This document shows positions 8,466 through 18,022 of a stretch of 55,705 nucleotides of DNA, in pieces; the stretch's first letter is position 1, and each line of letters begins with the position of its first letter. The notes beneath the pieces are model-generated. The model was not told the origin of the DNA. It saw only the letters and a program-made list of their open reading frames with translations, and searched no databases. Position numbers and translations under genes: made by a program. Origin of the DNA: Comamonadaceae bacterium (lineage in GTDB: Bacteria > Pseudomonadota > Gammaproteobacteria > Burkholderiales > Burkholderiaceae_C); the NCBI GenBank assembly GCA_947485165.1, contig CANKRG010000007.1, forward strand, positions 1 through 55,705, in the 5' to 3' direction.

Positions 8466-8494
8466 TTGAACGAGCGCTAAATCTATGCCATAAT
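8466..8494 (+). promoter_or_regulatory. Probable sigma70 promoter of the spc ribosomal operon
   Basis: TTGAAC, a 17-nt spacer, then CATAAT. It lies about 155 nt upstream of rplN and leaves an untranslated leader that contains a CAATGG/CCATTG hairpin at about 8611-8628. The spacing and hexamers are good. The leader could carry feedback control, but no known target site is recognisable. Confidence 0.6.
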
Positions 8495-8649
8495 CGAGGG
8501 CTCGGTTAATACAAAGTTGCAAGACTAGTAGTGATCGGGTATCTGCCTAACGGAAGTGCTGCGAGTGGTTTGCAGTGTGGACGACAGGCCCAAGACTGAT
8601 CGATAGCATTCAATGGTGGATGCCATTGGGAAAGTTGGGAATAAACGAA

Positions 8650-9018
8650 ATGATCCAAACAGAAACACGATTAGATGTAGCCGATAACACCGGCGCAAAG
8701 TCCGTACTGTGCATTAAGGTGCTCGGTGGTTCTAAGCGTCGCTACGCTAGCGTAGGCGATGTTATCAAGGTAAGTATTAAAGAAGCTGCTCCACGCGGTC
8801 GCGTCAAAAAAGGCGAGATCTATAGCGCGGTAGTGGTGCGTACGGCCAAAGGTATTCGTCGCGCTGACGGATCATTGGTCAAGTTTGACGGCAATGCAGC
8901 AGTTTTGCTCAACGCCAAGTTGGAGCCTATCGGCACCCGCATCTTTGGACCAGTGACGCGTGAGTTGCGCACTGAGAAGTTCATGAAGATCGTGTCATTG
9001 GCTCCTGAAGTTTTGTAA
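8650..9018 (+). CDS. rplN: 50S ribosomal protein L14
   Basis: Primary 23S rRNA-binding protein of the large subunit. The ORF track begins at 8575, but the family start is the ATG at 8650, giving [17 protein letters not shown] and 122 residues, exactly the usual length. Conserved segments: [36 protein letters not shown] and the C-terminal [12 protein letters not shown]. It is the first gene of the spc-type cluster here. Upstream lies rdgC, not rpsQ, so the S10 operon is separated from it in this genome. Confidence 0.97.
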   Translation: MIQTETRLDVADNTGAKSVLCIKVLGGSKRRYASVGDVIKVSIKEAAPRGRVKKGEIYSAVVVRTAKGIRRADGSLVKFDGNAAVLLNAKLEPIGTRIFGPVTRELRTEKFMKIVSLAPEVL

Positions 9019-9031
9019 GGACGCATCCATC

Positions 9032-9364
9032 ATGAACAAAATTCGCACAGGCGACGAAGTGGTTGTGCTCACGGGGCGTGACAAAGGCAAGCGCGGTAAA
9101 GTATCCGTTCGCCACAGTGAGACGCACGTCATTGTTGACGGCATCAACTTGGTCAAAAAACATGCCAAGCCAAACCCGATGAAGGGTGTGACTGGCGGCA
9201 TCGTTGAAAAAACCATGCCTATTCACCAGTCTAACGTGGCCATTTTCAATGCAGCCAGTGGCAAGGCTGATCGCGTAGGTATCAAATTAACTGCTGATGC
9301 CAATGGCAAAGTAGTGCGCGCACGCGTCTACAAGTCAACTGGCTTAGAAATCAAGGCGGCATAA
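9032..9364 (+). CDS. rplX: 50S ribosomal protein L24
   Basis: Assembly-initiator protein of the large subunit, 110 residues. The KOW motif appears as [16 protein letters not shown] near the N-terminus, followed by [14 protein letters not shown] and [18 protein letters not shown], all standard in L24. It starts 13 nt after rplN with AAGGA upstream and ends 2 nt before rplE, consistent with coupled translation in the spc operon. Confidence 0.97.
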   Translation: MNKIRTGDEVVVLTGRDKGKRGKVSVRHSETHVIVDGINLVKKHAKPNPMKGVTGGIVEKTMPIHQSNVAIFNAASGKADRVGIKLTADANGKVVRARVYKSTGLEIKAA

Positions 9365-9366
9365 TC

Positions 9367-9906
9367 ATGGCACGTTTACAACAACAATACCGCGAGACAA
9401 TTGCTCCTGCGATGGTCGCCAAGTTTGGCTACACATCAGCGATGCAAGTGCCGCGTTTGACAAAAATCACGCTCAACATGGGTGTGAGTGAGGCGGTCTC
9501 TGACAAGAAAGTCATGGACAACGCAGTTGCTGACCTGACAAAAATTGCAGGCCAAAAACCTGTGGTGACCGTGGCGAAGAAGCCAATCGCTGGTTTTAAA
9601 ATCCGCGAAGGTCAAGCCATTGGTTGCATGGTTACTTTGCGTGGTGTGCAGATGTGGGAATTCTTGGATCGTTTTGTTACCGTGGCTTTGCCTCGCGTAC
9701 GTGACTTCCGTGGTATCTCTGGTCGCGCATTTGACGGTCGTGGTAACTACAACATCGGCGTTAAAGAGCAGATCATTTTCCCTGAAATTGAATACGACAA
9801 AGTTGATGCTTTGCGCGGTCTCAATATCAGTATCACCACAACGGCTAAAACTGATGAAGAGTGCAAAGCACTGCTCACAGCATTCCGTTTCCCGTTCAAA
9901 AACTGA
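9367..9906 (+). CDS. rplE: 50S ribosomal protein L5
   Basis: A 5S rRNA-binding protein of the central protuberance, 179 residues as in E. coli. Conserved parts are [16 protein letters not shown], the [21 protein letters not shown] region, and [22 protein letters not shown] with FPEIEYDK. The gene follows rplX after 2 nt. rpsN begins 8 nt downstream. Confidence 0.97.
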   Translation: MARLQQQYRETIAPAMVAKFGYTSAMQVPRLTKITLNMGVSEAVSDKKVMDNAVADLTKIAGQKPVVTVAKKPIAGFKIREGQAIGCMVTLRGVQMWEFLDRFVTVALPRVRDFRGISGRAFDGRGNYNIGVKEQIIFPEIEYDKVDALRGLNISITTTAKTDEECKALLTAFRFPFKN

Positions 9907-9914
9907 GGTGACAC

Positions 9915-10220
9915 GTGGCTAAACAAGCATTAATTCAACGCGAAATCAAGCGCGACAAATTGGTTGCAAAGTACGCAAAAGTACACGCAGACAACAAAGC
10001 AATTGCTAATGATGCAAAGTCAACCGAAGAGCAGCGTGCTGCCGCTCGTTTGGTTTTGCAAAAACTCCCGCGCAACGCGAACCCGACTCGTCAACGTAAC
10101 CGTTGTGCGATCACGGGTCGTCCACGTGGTACGTTCCGTCAGTTCGGCTTGGCTCGCGCCAAGATCCGTGAGATGGCTTTCGCTGGGAATATTCCCGGTA
10201 TCACCAAAGCCAGCTGGTAA
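9915..10220 (+). CDS. rpsN: 30S ribosomal protein S14 (zinc-free type)
   Basis: A 101-residue small-subunit head protein, the long form without the CxxC zinc motifs. Seen: [41 protein letters not shown] and [19 protein letters not shown]. It starts with GTG (spacing 8 nt from the rplE stop, with GAGGTGA before it). The length matches E. coli S14 exactly. Confidence 0.96.
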   Translation: MAKQALIQREIKRDKLVAKYAKVHADNKAIANDAKSTEEQRAAARLVLQKLPRNANPTRQRNRCAITGRPRGTFRQFGLARAKIREMAFAGNIPGITKASW

Positions 10221-10235
10221 GTCAGGAGATTAAAC

Positions 10236-10631
10236 ATGAGTATGAGTGATCCAATCGCCGACTTGCTAACTCGCATTCGTAATGCGCAGATGGTGGCGAA
10301 GCCCGCAGTAGCGGTGCCCTCTTCTAAAGTAAAAATTGCTATTGCCCAAGTCTTAAAAGACGAAGGTTATATCGATAGTTTCGAAGTGAAAACTGAAGGC
10401 GGCAAAGCTGAACTTCAAATCACTTTGAAGTACTATGCTGGCCGTCCTGTGATTGAGCGCATCGAGCGCGTCAGTCGCCCGGGTCTACGTGTCTACAAAG
10501 GCCGTGATGACATTCCTCAGGTCCAAAACGGCATGGGTGTTGCCATTGTGACCACGCCACAAGGCGTTATGACAGATCGCAAAGCACGCGCTACCGGTAT
10601 CGGTGGTGAAGTGTTGTGCTACGTCGCTTAA
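10236..10631 (+). CDS. rpsH: 30S ribosomal protein S8
   Basis: A 131-residue 16S rRNA-binding protein, which in E. coli also represses the spc operon by binding its mRNA near rplE. Seen: [20 protein letters not shown]-type segment [30 protein letters not shown] and the C-terminal [24 protein letters not shown] lies before the ATG. A second in-frame ATG two codons on is possible. Whether the autorepressor site exists here was not established. Confidence 0.96.
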   Translation: MSMSDPIADLLTRIRNAQMVAKPAVAVPSSKVKIAIAQVLKDEGYIDSFEVKTEGGKAELQITLKYYAGRPVIERIERVSRPGLRVYKGRDDIPQVQNGMGVAIVTTPQGVMTDRKARATGIGGEVLCYVA

Positions 10632-10666
10632 TCTGATTAATGCACGGCACACAGGAGAAATAAAAA

Positions 10667-11200
10667 ATGTCACGAATTGGAAAAATGCCAGTGTCCATCC
10701 CAGCGGGTGTGGATGTGGCGATTAATAACAGCACGATCAATATCAAGGGTACGGGCGGCGCATTGTCTCTCGCGCAAAATGCATTGGTCAGCATCGTCAA
10801 CAATGCTGGTGCGCTCACTTTTGCTCCGGCAAATGAGTCACGTGAAGCAAATGCGATGACTGGTACGATGCGTCAGCTGGTAAACAACATGGTTGTTGGT
10901 GTGACCAAGGGTTTTGAGAAGAAATTGACCTTGATTGGTGTGGGTTACAAGGCGGCAGCGTCTGGTAATAAGCTCAACTTGGCGGTTGGTTACTCTCACC
11001 CGGTCAATAAAGACATGCCGGCTGGTATCACGGTGGCAACACCTTTGCCAACAGAAATTATCATCAAAGGTGCAGACCGCCAACGTGTTGGCCAAATTGC
11101 AGCCGAGATTCGTGCTATTCGTCCACCAGAGCCTTACAAAGGCAAAGGTATCCGTTATTCGGATGAGAAGATCACGATCAAAGAGACCAAGAAGAAATAA
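10667..11200 (+). CDS. rplF: 50S ribosomal protein L6
   Basis: A 177-residue large-subunit protein near the factor-binding site. Seen: [45 protein letters not shown] and the strongly conserved [19 protein letters not shown]. The length equals that of E. coli L6. An AGGAG ribosome-binding site is present, and 35 nt separate it from rpsH. Confidence 0.97.
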   Translation: MSRIGKMPVSIPAGVDVAINNSTINIKGTGGALSLAQNALVSIVNNAGALTFAPANESREANAMTGTMRQLVNNMVVGVTKGFEKKLTLIGVGYKAAASGNKLNLAVGYSHPVNKDMPAGITVATPLPTEIIIKGADRQRVGQIAAEIRAIRPPEPYKGKGIRYSDEKITIKETKKK

Positions 11201-11211
11201 GGAACTGCACC

Positions 11212-11577
11212 ATGTTGACCAAAAAACAGCAGCGACTACGTCGTTCACGTCAGACTCGAATCCGTATCGCTATTCAAGGCGTTGCGCGTTTGACTGTCAA
11301 TCGTACAAATTTACATATTTATGCCAGCGTCATTTCTGGCGACGGTACCAAAGTGCTGGCTTCAGTTTCAACTGCTGCTGCTGATGTTCGTGCCAAGTTG
11401 GGCGAATCAGGCAAAGGTAGCAATGTTGCAGCAGCGCAAGCAGTTGGCACCATGATTGCTGAAAAAGCAAAAGCTGCCGGTGTTGAAAAAGTTGCGTTTG
11501 ATCGCGCAGGTTTTGCTTACCACGGTCGTGTTAAAGCACTGGCTGAAGCTGCACGCGCAGCTGGTTTGCAGTTCTAA
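11212..11577 (+). CDS. rplR: 50S ribosomal protein L18
   Basis: A 121-residue 5S rRNA-binding protein. It starts [19 protein letters not shown] and continues with [21 protein letters not shown] and the C-terminal [20 protein letters not shown], which are the family hallmarks. It lies 11 nt after rplF, with AAGGA in front of the ATG. Confidence 0.97.
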   Translation: MLTKKQQRLRRSRQTRIRIAIQGVARLTVNRTNLHIYASVISGDGTKVLASVSTAAADVRAKLGESGKGSNVAAAQAVGTMIAEKAKAAGVEKVAFDRAGFAYHGRVKALAEAARAAGLQF

Positions 11578-11606
11578 ATTGCGCTATTAAGCGATAGGAA
11601 AATATT

Positions 11607-12131
11607 ATGGCAAAAATGCAAGCAAAAATGCAAGGTAAACCAGAAGGTCCTGAAGACGGCATGCGCGAAAAAATGATCGCGATCAACCGTGTAACCAAAG
11701 TGGTTAAGGGTGGTCGGATTTTGGGTTTCGCAGCTTTGACAGTTGTTGGTGACGGTGATGGTCGCGTCGGTATGGGTAAAGGCAAATCAAAAGAAGTGCC
11801 TGCAGCTGTGCAAAAAGCGATGGAAGAGTCACGTCGCCAATTGGTCAAAGTCTCATTGAAAAATGGCACCATTCACCACAAAGTGATGGGTCACCATGGC
11901 GCTGCAAGCGTGATGGTTGCTCCTGCACCTAAAGGTACTGGCATTATTGCTGGTGGCCCAATGCGCGCAGTTTTTGAAGTGGTGGGTATCACTGACATCG
12001 TGGCAAAAAGCCATGGTTCCAGCAACCCTTACAACATGGTGCGCGCCACTTTGGACGCCCTGAAAAAAGTAACGACTCCTTCTGATGTGGCTGCCAAACG
12101 TGGCAAAAGCATAGAAGACATTTTTGCTTAA
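11607..12131 (+). CDS. rpsE: 30S ribosomal protein S5
   Basis: A 174-residue small-subunit protein involved in decoding fidelity. Seen: [41 protein letters not shown] and [19 protein letters not shown], the S5 double-stranded RNA-binding and S5-fold signatures. A short methionine- and lysine-rich N-terminal extension ([18 protein letters not shown]) precedes the core; this is common in Burkholderiales. Confidence 0.97.
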   Translation: MAKMQAKMQGKPEGPEDGMREKMIAINRVTKVVKGGRILGFAALTVVGDGDGRVGMGKGKSKEVPAAVQKAMEESRRQLVKVSLKNGTIHHKVMGHHGAASVMVAPAPKGTGIIAGGPMRAVFEVVGITDIVAKSHGSSNPYNMVRATLDALKKVTTPSDVAAKRGKSIEDIFA

Positions 12132-12146
12132 ATTGAGAGTAACAAC

Positions 12147-12329
12147 ATGACGACACAACAAACAGTCAAACTCCAATTGGTACGTAGTCCTATTGGATGT
12201 AAAGAATCTCACCGCGCGACCGTGCGTGGCTTGGGTTTGCGCAAAGTTAACAGCACCAGCGAGTTGGTGGATTCTCCCGCAGTTCGCGGCATGATTAACA
12301 AGATCAGCTACCTGATCAAAGTACTATAA
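12147..12329 (+). CDS. rpmD: 50S ribosomal protein L30
   Basis: A 60-residue protein of the large subunit. The sequence [20 protein letters not shown] followed by [27 protein letters not shown] is the complete L30 fold. It is placed between rpsE and rplO as in most bacteria, with 15 nt and 10 nt gaps. Confidence 0.97.
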   Translation: MTTQQTVKLQLVRSPIGCKESHRATVRGLGLRKVNSTSELVDSPAVRGMINKISYLIKVL

Positions 12330-12339
12330 GAGGCCAGTG

Positions 12340-12771
12340 ATGGAATTAAATAGCATCAAGCCTGCTGATGGCGCAAAACATTACAAACGTCGCGTAGGTC
12401 GCGGCATTGGCTCTGGCATTGGTAAAACCGCTGGTCGTGGTCATAAGGGTCAAAAATCACGTACAGGTGGCTACCACAAAGTCGGTTTTGAAGGCGGTCA
12501 AATGCCTATGCAACGCCGTTTGCCGAAGCGCGGTTTTAAATCACATTTGCTGAAGTTCAATGCTGAAGTTACTTTGTCGGCACTCGAATTGCTCGGTGCC
12601 CCTGAAGTTGACATCTTGTCATTGAAGCAAGCTGGTTTGATTGGCGAATTGGCCAAAGTTGTCAAAGTCATCAAGTCTGGTGCTATCACACGTGCGGTCA
12701 AGCTCAATGGAATTGGTGCAACTGTTGGCGCTAAAGCAGCTATCGAAGCTGCTGGTGGCAGCATCGCTTAA
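12340..12771 (+). CDS. rplO: 50S ribosomal protein L15
   Basis: A 143-residue late-assembly protein. The ORF track begins at the GTG 12337, but the ATG at 12340 gives the family start [20 protein letters not shown] and sits at better distance from GAGG. The glycine-rich [22 protein letters not shown] stretch and [18 protein letters not shown] are diagnostic. secY follows after 41 nt. Confidence 0.96.
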   Translation: MELNSIKPADGAKHYKRRVGRGIGSGIGKTAGRGHKGQKSRTGGYHKVGFEGGQMPMQRRLPKRGFKSHLLKFNAEVTLSALELLGAPEVDILSLKQAGLIGELAKVVKVIKSGAITRAVKLNGIGATVGAKAAIEAAGGSIA

Positions 12772-12812
12772 TAGCGTTGCTTCAATCTAACAAGATACTG
12801 AAAGCATAAAGA

Positions 12813-14132
12813 GTGGCAACTGGTTCCAATCAATTAGCAAAAAACGGTAAGTTCGGCGATTTGCGTCGTCGGCTGATGTTTTTATTGCTAGCCTTGGTGG
12901 TGTATCGCATCGGTGCTCACATACCTGTTCCAGGTATTGATCCAGCACAGCTGCAGCAGTTCTTCAAGGGGCAAGAGGGTGGCATATTGAATTTGATCAA
13001 TATGTTCTCTGGCGGCGCTTTGTCACGCTTTACTATTTTTGCGCTCGGTATCATGCCGTATATTTCGGCCTCCATCATTATGCAATTGTTGGCGTATGTC
13101 GTTCCAGCATTTGAGCAAATGAAAAAAGAGGGTGAATCAGGTCGTCGTAAAATCACGCAATATACGCGTTACGGAACTCTTGGTTTGGCTTTGTTTCAAA
13201 CTATCAGTATCGCTTTGGCTTTGGAGAGCTCTCCTGGTATGGTGATTGAGCCAGGCTTTGGCTTTAGAGCTACAGCCGTGATCAGTTTGACAGCTGGGAC
13301 CATGTTTTTGATGTGGCTCGGTGAACAAATTACCGAACGCGGTTTGGGTAATGGCATTTCAATTTTGATTTTTGCAGGTATAGCTGCAGGCTTACCAAGT
13401 GCTGTGAGTGGTTTGCTTGAATTGGTACGAACCGGCGCCATGAATATATTGGTAGCTGTCGTGATTGTGGCAGTCGTCATCGGTGTGACTTATTTTGTTG
13501 TATTTGTTGAACGTGGTCAGCGCAAGATTTTGGTGAATTATGCCCGTCGACAAGTTGGCAACAAGGTGTATGGCGGTCAGTCATCGCATCTGCCATTGAA
13601 ATTGAACATGGCAGGTGTGATTCCTCCCATCTTTGCATCTTCCATTATTTTGCTCCCTGCGACTTTGGTTAGCTGGTTAAGCACAGGTGATTCAATGCGA
13701 TGGCTTAAAGACATGGCTGGCATGTTAACCCCTGGCCAGCCGATCTATGTCATGTTTTATGCTGCGGCTATCGTATTCTTCTGTTTCTTCTATACGGCTT
13801 TAGTTTTCAACAGCCGTGAAACTGCAGACAACCTGAAAAAGAGCGGTGCATTTGTGCCAGGAATTCGCCCCGGTGATCAAACAGCCAAATATATCGACAA
13901 GATTCTACTTCGACTGACCTTTGCGGGTGCTGTTTACATTACTTTTGTTTGCCTGCTGCCTGAGTTCTTAATTTTGAAATATAATGTGCCCTTCTACTTC
14001 GGTGGTACATCGCTTCTGATTATTGTGATTGTGACTATGGATTTCATGGCGCAAGTACAAAACTATATGATGTCTCAGCAGTACGATTCGCTTCTCAAAA
14101 AGGCAAATTTCAAGTCTTCTTTAGGTACTTGA
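12813..14132 (+). CDS. secY: Protein translocase subunit SecY
   Basis: The channel subunit of the Sec translocon in the inner membrane, 439 residues with about ten membrane segments. Seen: [14 protein letters not shown] in the first periplasmic loop/plug region, [18 protein letters not shown] in TM2, and the cytosolic loops [18 protein letters not shown] and [15 protein letters not shown]. It starts with GTG. Its place between rplO and infA is the usual one. Confidence 0.97.
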   Translation: MATGSNQLAKNGKFGDLRRRLMFLLLALVVYRIGAHIPVPGIDPAQLQQFFKGQEGGILNLINMFSGGALSRFTIFALGIMPYISASIIMQLLAYVVPAFEQMKKEGESGRRKITQYTRYGTLGLALFQTISIALALESSPGMVIEPGFGFRATAVISLTAGTMFLMWLGEQITERGLGNGISILIFAGIAAGLPSAVSGLLELVRTGAMNILVAVVIVAVVIGVTYFVVFVERGQRKILVNYARRQVGNKVYGGQSSHLPLKLNMAGVIPPIFASSIILLPATLVSWLSTGDSMRWLKDMAGMLTPGQPIYVMFYAAAIVFFCFFYTALVFNSRETADNLKKSGAFVPGIRPGDQTAKYIDKILLRLTFAGAVYITFVCLLPEFLILKYNVPFYFGGTSLLIIVIVTMDFMAQVQNYMMSQQYDSLLKKANFKSSLGT

Positions 14133-14139
14133 TCAAATT

Positions 14140-14358
14140 ATGTCTAAAGATGATGTTATTCAAATGGCGGGGGAAGTGGTTGAAAACCTTCCCAATGCAA
14201 CTTTCCGAGTTAAATTGGAAAATGGGCATATCGTATTGGGTCATATTTCAGGAAAAATGCGGATGCACTACATTCGAATTTTGCCTGGTGACAAGGTAAC
14301 GGTTGAGTTAACTCCCTACGATTTAACGCGGGCGAGAATTGTGTTTCGTGCTAAATAA
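14140..14358 (+). CDS. infA: Translation initiation factor IF-1
   Basis: A 72-residue OB-fold factor that binds the 30S A site. The sequence [20 protein letters not shown], then [34 protein letters not shown], is the full S1-like domain. It starts 7 nt after secY with no strong ribosome-binding site, suggesting coupling. The stop codon and last codons form the left arm of a large hairpin (see 14347). Confidence 0.96.
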   Translation: MSKDDVIQMAGEVVENLPNATFRVKLENGHIVLGHISGKMRMHYIRILPGDKVTVELTPYDLTRARIVFRAK

Positions 14359-14398
14359 ATTAAATTATTTAGTTTTATTTAGCACGTTGGTTTTTTTA
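14347..14398 (+). terminator. Terminator-like perfect hairpin overlapping the infA stop
   Basis: CGTGCTAAATAAA (14347-14359) and TTTATTTAGCACG (14374-14386) are a perfect 13-bp inverted repeat with a 14-nt loop, followed by TTGGTTTTTTTAT. The left arm contains the infA stop codon. It stands between infA and rpmJ, where it could end or attenuate spc transcription before the alpha genes. Confidence 0.7.
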
Positions 14399-14418
14399 TA
14401 GATATTTGGGAGAATGAA

Positions 14419-14532
14419 ATGAAAGTTTCGGCTTCGGTCAAGAAAATTTGCCGCAACTGCAAAATCATCCGTCGTAAGGGTGTAGTGCGTGTTATCTGTA
14501 CAGATCCACGTCACAAGCAGCGCCAAGGTTAA
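14419..14532 (+). CDS. rpmJ: 50S ribosomal protein L36 (zinc type)
   Basis: Too short for the ORF track. A 37-residue protein with TGGGAGA upstream of the [23 protein letters not shown], then [16 protein letters not shown]. The zinc ligands C-x2-C and C-x4-H are intact, so this is the C+ form. It sits between infA and rpsM as the last spc gene, just after a strong hairpin. An overlapping upstream ATG at 14414 is out of frame. Confidence 0.96.
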   Translation: MKVSASVKKICRNCKIIRRKGVVRVICTDPRHKQRQG

Positions 14533-14556
14533 TTTATAAAGTTTTAGAGGACGTAT

Positions 14557-14922
14557 ATGGCACGTATAGCAGGTATTAATATTCCTCAGCATCAACATGC
14601 TGAAATCGGATTGACCGCAATTTTCGGTATTGGTCGTACACGCGCACGCAAAATTTGCGAAGCATGTGATATTGCCTATTCCAAGAAAATCAAGGATCTC
14701 ACTGACGGTGATTTGGAAAAAATTCGCGATCAAATCGCAGTTTTTACCATTGAAGGTGATTTGCGTCGTGAGACAACCATGAACATCAAGCGTTTGATGG
14801 ACATTGGTTGCTATCGCGGTTTCCGTCATCGTCGCGGTCTGCCTATGCGTGGTCAAAGAACGCGTACCAATGCGCGTACGCGAAAAGGTCCGCGCAAAGC
14901 GGCGGCATCGTTGAAAAAATAA
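14557..14922 (+). CDS. rpsM: 30S ribosomal protein S13
   Basis: First gene of the alpha operon; a 121-residue head protein contacting the tRNA and the 50S subunit. Seen: [34 protein letters not shown] and the tail [21 protein letters not shown] with ARTRKGPRK. An AGAGGA ribosome-binding site precedes the ATG. Length is close to the E. coli protein (118). Confidence 0.97.
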   Translation: MARIAGINIPQHQHAEIGLTAIFGIGRTRARKICEACDIAYSKKIKDLTDGDLEKIRDQIAVFTIEGDLRRETTMNIKRLMDIGCYRGFRHRRGLPMRGQRTRTNARTRKGPRKAAASLKK

Positions 14923-14939
14923 TCAGATAGAACACTATT

Positions 14940-15344
14940 ATGGCAAAAGCACCATCCAATAGCGCGGCTCAACGCGTACGTAAAAAAGTCCGCAAGAACG
15001 TTGCGGATGGCATTGCACACGTGCATGCATCGTTTAACAACACCATCATTACCATCACCGATCGTCAAGGCAATTCATTGGCCTGGGCTTCATCAGGTGG
15101 TCAAGGTTTCAAGGGCTCACGTAAGTCAACACCATACGCTGCTCAAGTGGCTTCTGAAGTTGCTGGTCGTGCTGCCATGGAGCAAGGCATCAAAAACGTT
15201 GATGTTGAAATCAAAGGTCCAGGTCCAGGTCGCGAATCTTCGGTTCGTGCGCTCGGCGCATTGGGCATTCGTATCAATTCAATTGCTGATGTCACGCCTG
15301 TACCGCACAACGGTTGCAGGCCGCAAAAACGTCGTCGTATCTAA
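14940..15344 (+). CDS. rpsK: 30S ribosomal protein S11
   Basis: A 134-residue platform protein lining the mRNA exit path. Seen: [58 protein letters not shown] and the C-terminal [18 protein letters not shown]. All are standard. It follows rpsM after 17 nt, and 137 nt separate it from rpsD. Confidence 0.97.
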   Translation: MAKAPSNSAAQRVRKKVRKNVADGIAHVHASFNNTIITITDRQGNSLAWASSGGQGFKGSRKSTPYAAQVASEVAGRAAMEQGIKNVDVEIKGPGPGRESSVRALGALGIRINSIADVTPVPHNGCRPQKRRRI

Positions 15345-15440
15345 TTTTTTGAAGTCAGCAAGTTTTCGGGCTTGTTGAATTTAGAATTTAACTCGGCAAT
15401 CAATCAAAGCCCACCGCTATTGGCAGCTTGTCAGTAGCTC

Positions 15441-15457
15441 CCACAGCTAGTCTGTGG
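15441..15457 (+). other. Hairpin in the rpsK-rpsD gap
   Basis: CCACAG, loop CTAGT, CTGTGG, about 25 nt before the rpsD start. In other bacteria S4 regulates the alpha operon through an mRNA structure, but near rpsM. Whether this hairpin is a regulatory site or a minor processing signal cannot be told. Confidence 0.4.
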
Positions 15458-15481
15458 CAGATGATATAAAAGGAAGTTCAA

Positions 15482-16105
15482 GTGGCACGTTATTTAGGCC
15501 CTAAGGCCAAGCTCTCCCGCCGTGAAGGCACCGATCTTTTCTTGAAGAGCGCACGTCGTTCTATCAGCGATAAAGCAAAATTTGACTCTAAACCAGGTCA
15601 ACACGGACGCACTTCAGGTGCACGTACGTCAGATTTTGGTTTGCAACTGCGCGAAAAACAAAAAGTTAAGCGTATGTACGGTATCTTGGAGCGCCAGTTC
15701 CGCCGTTATTTTGCAGAAGCTGACCGTCGTAAAGGCAATACAGGTGCAAACTTGTTGTCATTGCTCGAGTCACGTTTGGACAACGTTGTTTACCGTATGG
15801 GTTTTGGCTCAACACGTGCTGAAGCGCGTCAGTTGGTGTCGCACAAAGCCATGACCGTGAACGGTCAGTCTGTCAACATTCCGTCTTACATGGTTAAGGC
15901 TGGTGATGTGATCGCTGTGCGTGACAAATCTAAAGCGCAAACACGTATTGCCGAAGCCTTGCAATTGGCTCAACAAGTTGGTATGCCAGCTTGGGTGGAA
16001 GTTAACATCGAAAAAGCAACAGGTACTTTCAAGAAGTCTCCTGATCGTGACGAATTCGGTGCCGATATCAATGAATCGCTCATTGTTGAGCTGTATTCTC
16101 GCTAA
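15482..16105 (+). CDS. rpsD: 30S ribosomal protein S4
   Basis: A 207-residue primary 16S rRNA-binding protein. It starts with GTG after [27 protein letters not shown]. The S4 RNA-binding domain appears as [34 protein letters not shown], and the C-terminus ends LIVELYSR. It lacks the N-terminal zinc cysteines found in some S4 forms. Length equals E. coli S4 plus one residue. Confidence 0.97.
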   Translation: MARYLGPKAKLSRREGTDLFLKSARRSISDKAKFDSKPGQHGRTSGARTSDFGLQLREKQKVKRMYGILERQFRRYFAEADRRKGNTGANLLSLLESRLDNVVYRMGFGSTRAEARQLVSHKAMTVNGQSVNIPSYMVKAGDVIAVRDKSKAQTRIAEALQLAQQVGMPAWVEVNIEKATGTFKKSPDRDEFGADINESLIVELYSR

Positions 16106-16127
16106 AAATCATTTTAATTGGTTCTCG

Positions 16128-16186
16128 AACTTGCTTCGCATTGCAAGTTTGAGCGCTTCACCAGCTTTACCGGCGTAACGAGCTGG
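16128..16186 (+). other. Two consecutive hairpins between rpsD and rpoA
   Basis: AACTTGC/GCAAGTT (16128-16149) and CCAGCT/AGCTGG (16161-16186). Neither has a clear T-tract. They could modulate the rpoA to ribosomal-protein ratio or be processing sites; this is inference only. Confidence 0.4.
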
Positions 16187-16207
16187 GGGTATTGAGAGGA
16201 AATTAAT

Positions 16208-17203
16208 ATGCAAGCAAATCTATTAAAACCAAAAGCTATCCACGTAGAGCAACTCAGTGCTAACCGTGCCAAGGTGACATTAGAGCCTTTCGAGCGTGGC
16301 TATGGACACACGCTAGGTAATGCCTTGCGTCGCGTTTTGTTGTCTTCCATGGTCGGCTATGCCGCTACTGAAGTGACAATCGCTGGTGTTTTACACGAGT
16401 ACTCATCTATTGATGGCGTGCAAGAAGATGTCGTCAACATTTTATTGAACCTCAAGGGCGTTGTCTTCAAATTGCATAACCGCGATGAAGTCACCTTGAG
16501 CTTGCGCAAAGACGGCGAAGGCCCAGTCACTGCCGCTGATATTCAAACGCCGCACGATGTCGAAATCGTGAATCCTGATCACATCATTGCTCACTTGTCG
16601 CAAGGCGGTAAGTTGGACATGCAGATCAAGGTTGAAAAAGGCCGTGGCTATGTACCAGGTACGATGCGTCGTTTTGGCGATGAGCCAAATAAATCTATCG
16701 GCCGTATCGTTTTAGATGCTTCTTTTTCACCAGTATCACGCGTCAGCTATGCTGTTGAGAATGCACGTGTTGAACAGCGTACCGACTTGGATAAACTGGT
16801 TATTGAGATCGAAACCAATGGCGCCATCAACGCTGAAGATGCTGTGCGTTCATCGGCCAAAATTTTGGTTGAACAATTGGCTGTGTTTGCGCAATTAGAA
16901 GGTAGCGAATTAGCGGCTTTCGATGCGCCAAGCTCGGCACGTAATGCGCAGCAGTTTGATCCATTGTTGTTGCGCCCAGTTGATGAGTTAGAACTCACCG
17001 TTCGCTCTGCCAACTGCCTCAAAGCAGAAAACATCTATTACATTGGTGATTTGATCCAGCGCTCTGAAAATGAATTGCTCAAAACGCCAAACTTGGGTCG
17101 TAAATCACTCAATGAAATCAAAGAAGTTTTGGCTTCTCGCGGTTTGACATTGGGCATGAAGCTCGAGAGCTGGCCACCAGCTGGTTTGGATAAACAAGGG
17201 TAA
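16208..17203 (+). CDS. rpoA: DNA-directed RNA polymerase subunit alpha
   Basis: A 331-residue subunit. The N-terminal domain shows [24 protein letters not shown], the dimerisation signature, and [12 protein letters not shown]. The C-terminal domain, which contacts UP elements and activators, shows [22 protein letters not shown] and [25 protein letters not shown] ribosome-binding site is present. Length matches the family (329 in E. coli). Confidence 0.98.
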   Translation: MQANLLKPKAIHVEQLSANRAKVTLEPFERGYGHTLGNALRRVLLSSMVGYAATEVTIAGVLHEYSSIDGVQEDVVNILLNLKGVVFKLHNRDEVTLSLRKDGEGPVTAADIQTPHDVEIVNPDHIIAHLSQGGKLDMQIKVEKGRGYVPGTMRRFGDEPNKSIGRIVLDASFSPVSRVSYAVENARVEQRTDLDKLVIEIETNGAINAEDAVRSSAKILVEQLAVFAQLEGSELAAFDAPSSARNAQQFDPLLLRPVDELELTVRSANCLKAENIYYIGDLIQRSENELLKTPNLGRKSLNEIKEVLASRGLTLGMKLESWPPAGLDKQG

Positions 17204-17346
17204 AGATCATTTTTTTGAATCTTTTGATTTAAAAGAATGTGAAAGAATTTATATAAATACAAACGGCGAGATTTGAGTCACATCAAACTTGCAGTTTCAA
17301 TCGGATAGTACCTGATACGGCTATCTACTAATAAAAGGAAAACACC

Positions 17347-17739
17347 ATGCGCCACGGACACGGACTACGTAAACTAAACAGAACCAGCGAACACCGCTTA
17401 GCGATGCTTCGCAACATGATGAATTCGCTCATTGAGCATGAAGTCATCAAAACAACTTTGCCAAAAGCAAAAGAACTACGCCGCGTTGTTGAGCCAATGA
17501 TCACCTTGGCTAAAAATCCAACTTTGGCGAACAAGCGTATGGCTTTTGACCGTTTGCGCGACCGCAATTCAGTCGTGAAATTGTTTGCTGATCTGGGCCC
17601 ACGCTTTGCTGCGCGTCCTGGTGGCTACACACGTATTTTGAAAATGGGTTTCCGCGTGGGTGACAATGCACCTATGGCTTTGGTCGAATTGGTTGACCGC
17701 CCAGACACAACGGCACCAGCAGTTGAAGATAAAGCGTAA
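17347..17739 (+). CDS. rplQ: 50S ribosomal protein L17
   Basis: A 130-residue large-subunit protein at the tunnel exit. Seen: [44 protein letters not shown] and [28 protein letters not shown] precedes the ATG. It closes the alpha operon, 143 nt after rpoA, a gap in which I see no gene. Confidence 0.97.
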   Translation: MRHGHGLRKLNRTSEHRLAMLRNMMNSLIEHEVIKTTLPKAKELRRVVEPMITLAKNPTLANKRMAFDRLRDRNSVVKLFADLGPRFAARPGGYTRILKMGFRVGDNAPMALVELVDRPDTTAPAVEDKA

Positions 17740-17819
17740 GCTTAGATAATTTTTGTAATCACCAGATAATAAATAATATTTAACTCACTCATTTAACTCG
17801 CAGAGTTGGATAAGTAAGT

Positions 17820-17825
17820 TATAAT
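17820..17825 (+). promoter_or_regulatory. Candidate -10 box of the tRNA-fMet gene
   Basis: A perfect TATAAT 11 nt before the mature tRNA 5' end. No good -35 is found at 16-18 nt spacing, and the position is close to the tRNA, so this is only a suggestion. The tRNA may also be read through from rplQ. Confidence 0.3.
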
Positions 17826-17836
17826 AGAGTAGTTAA

Positions 17837-17913
<77 letters not shown>

Positions 17914-17917
17914 ATAT

Positions 17918-17952
17918 AAAACCCTCAGAATTTAGGTTCTGAGGGTTTTTTT
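17918..17952 (+). terminator. Intrinsic terminator after tRNA-fMet
   Basis: AAAACCCTCAGAA, loop TTTAGG, TTCTGAGGGTTTTTT: a stem of about 13 bp with a T-tract. It closes the ribosomal/tRNA block and, being symmetrical, may also act on transcripts from the convergent permease gene. Confidence 0.92.
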
Positions 17953-18022
17953 ATGTTCGCTGCTGATTGCAGTTGAGGCGGACAGCAAAAAGGTTGGTGA
18001 TCCAGAATGATCTGCAGCGCCT

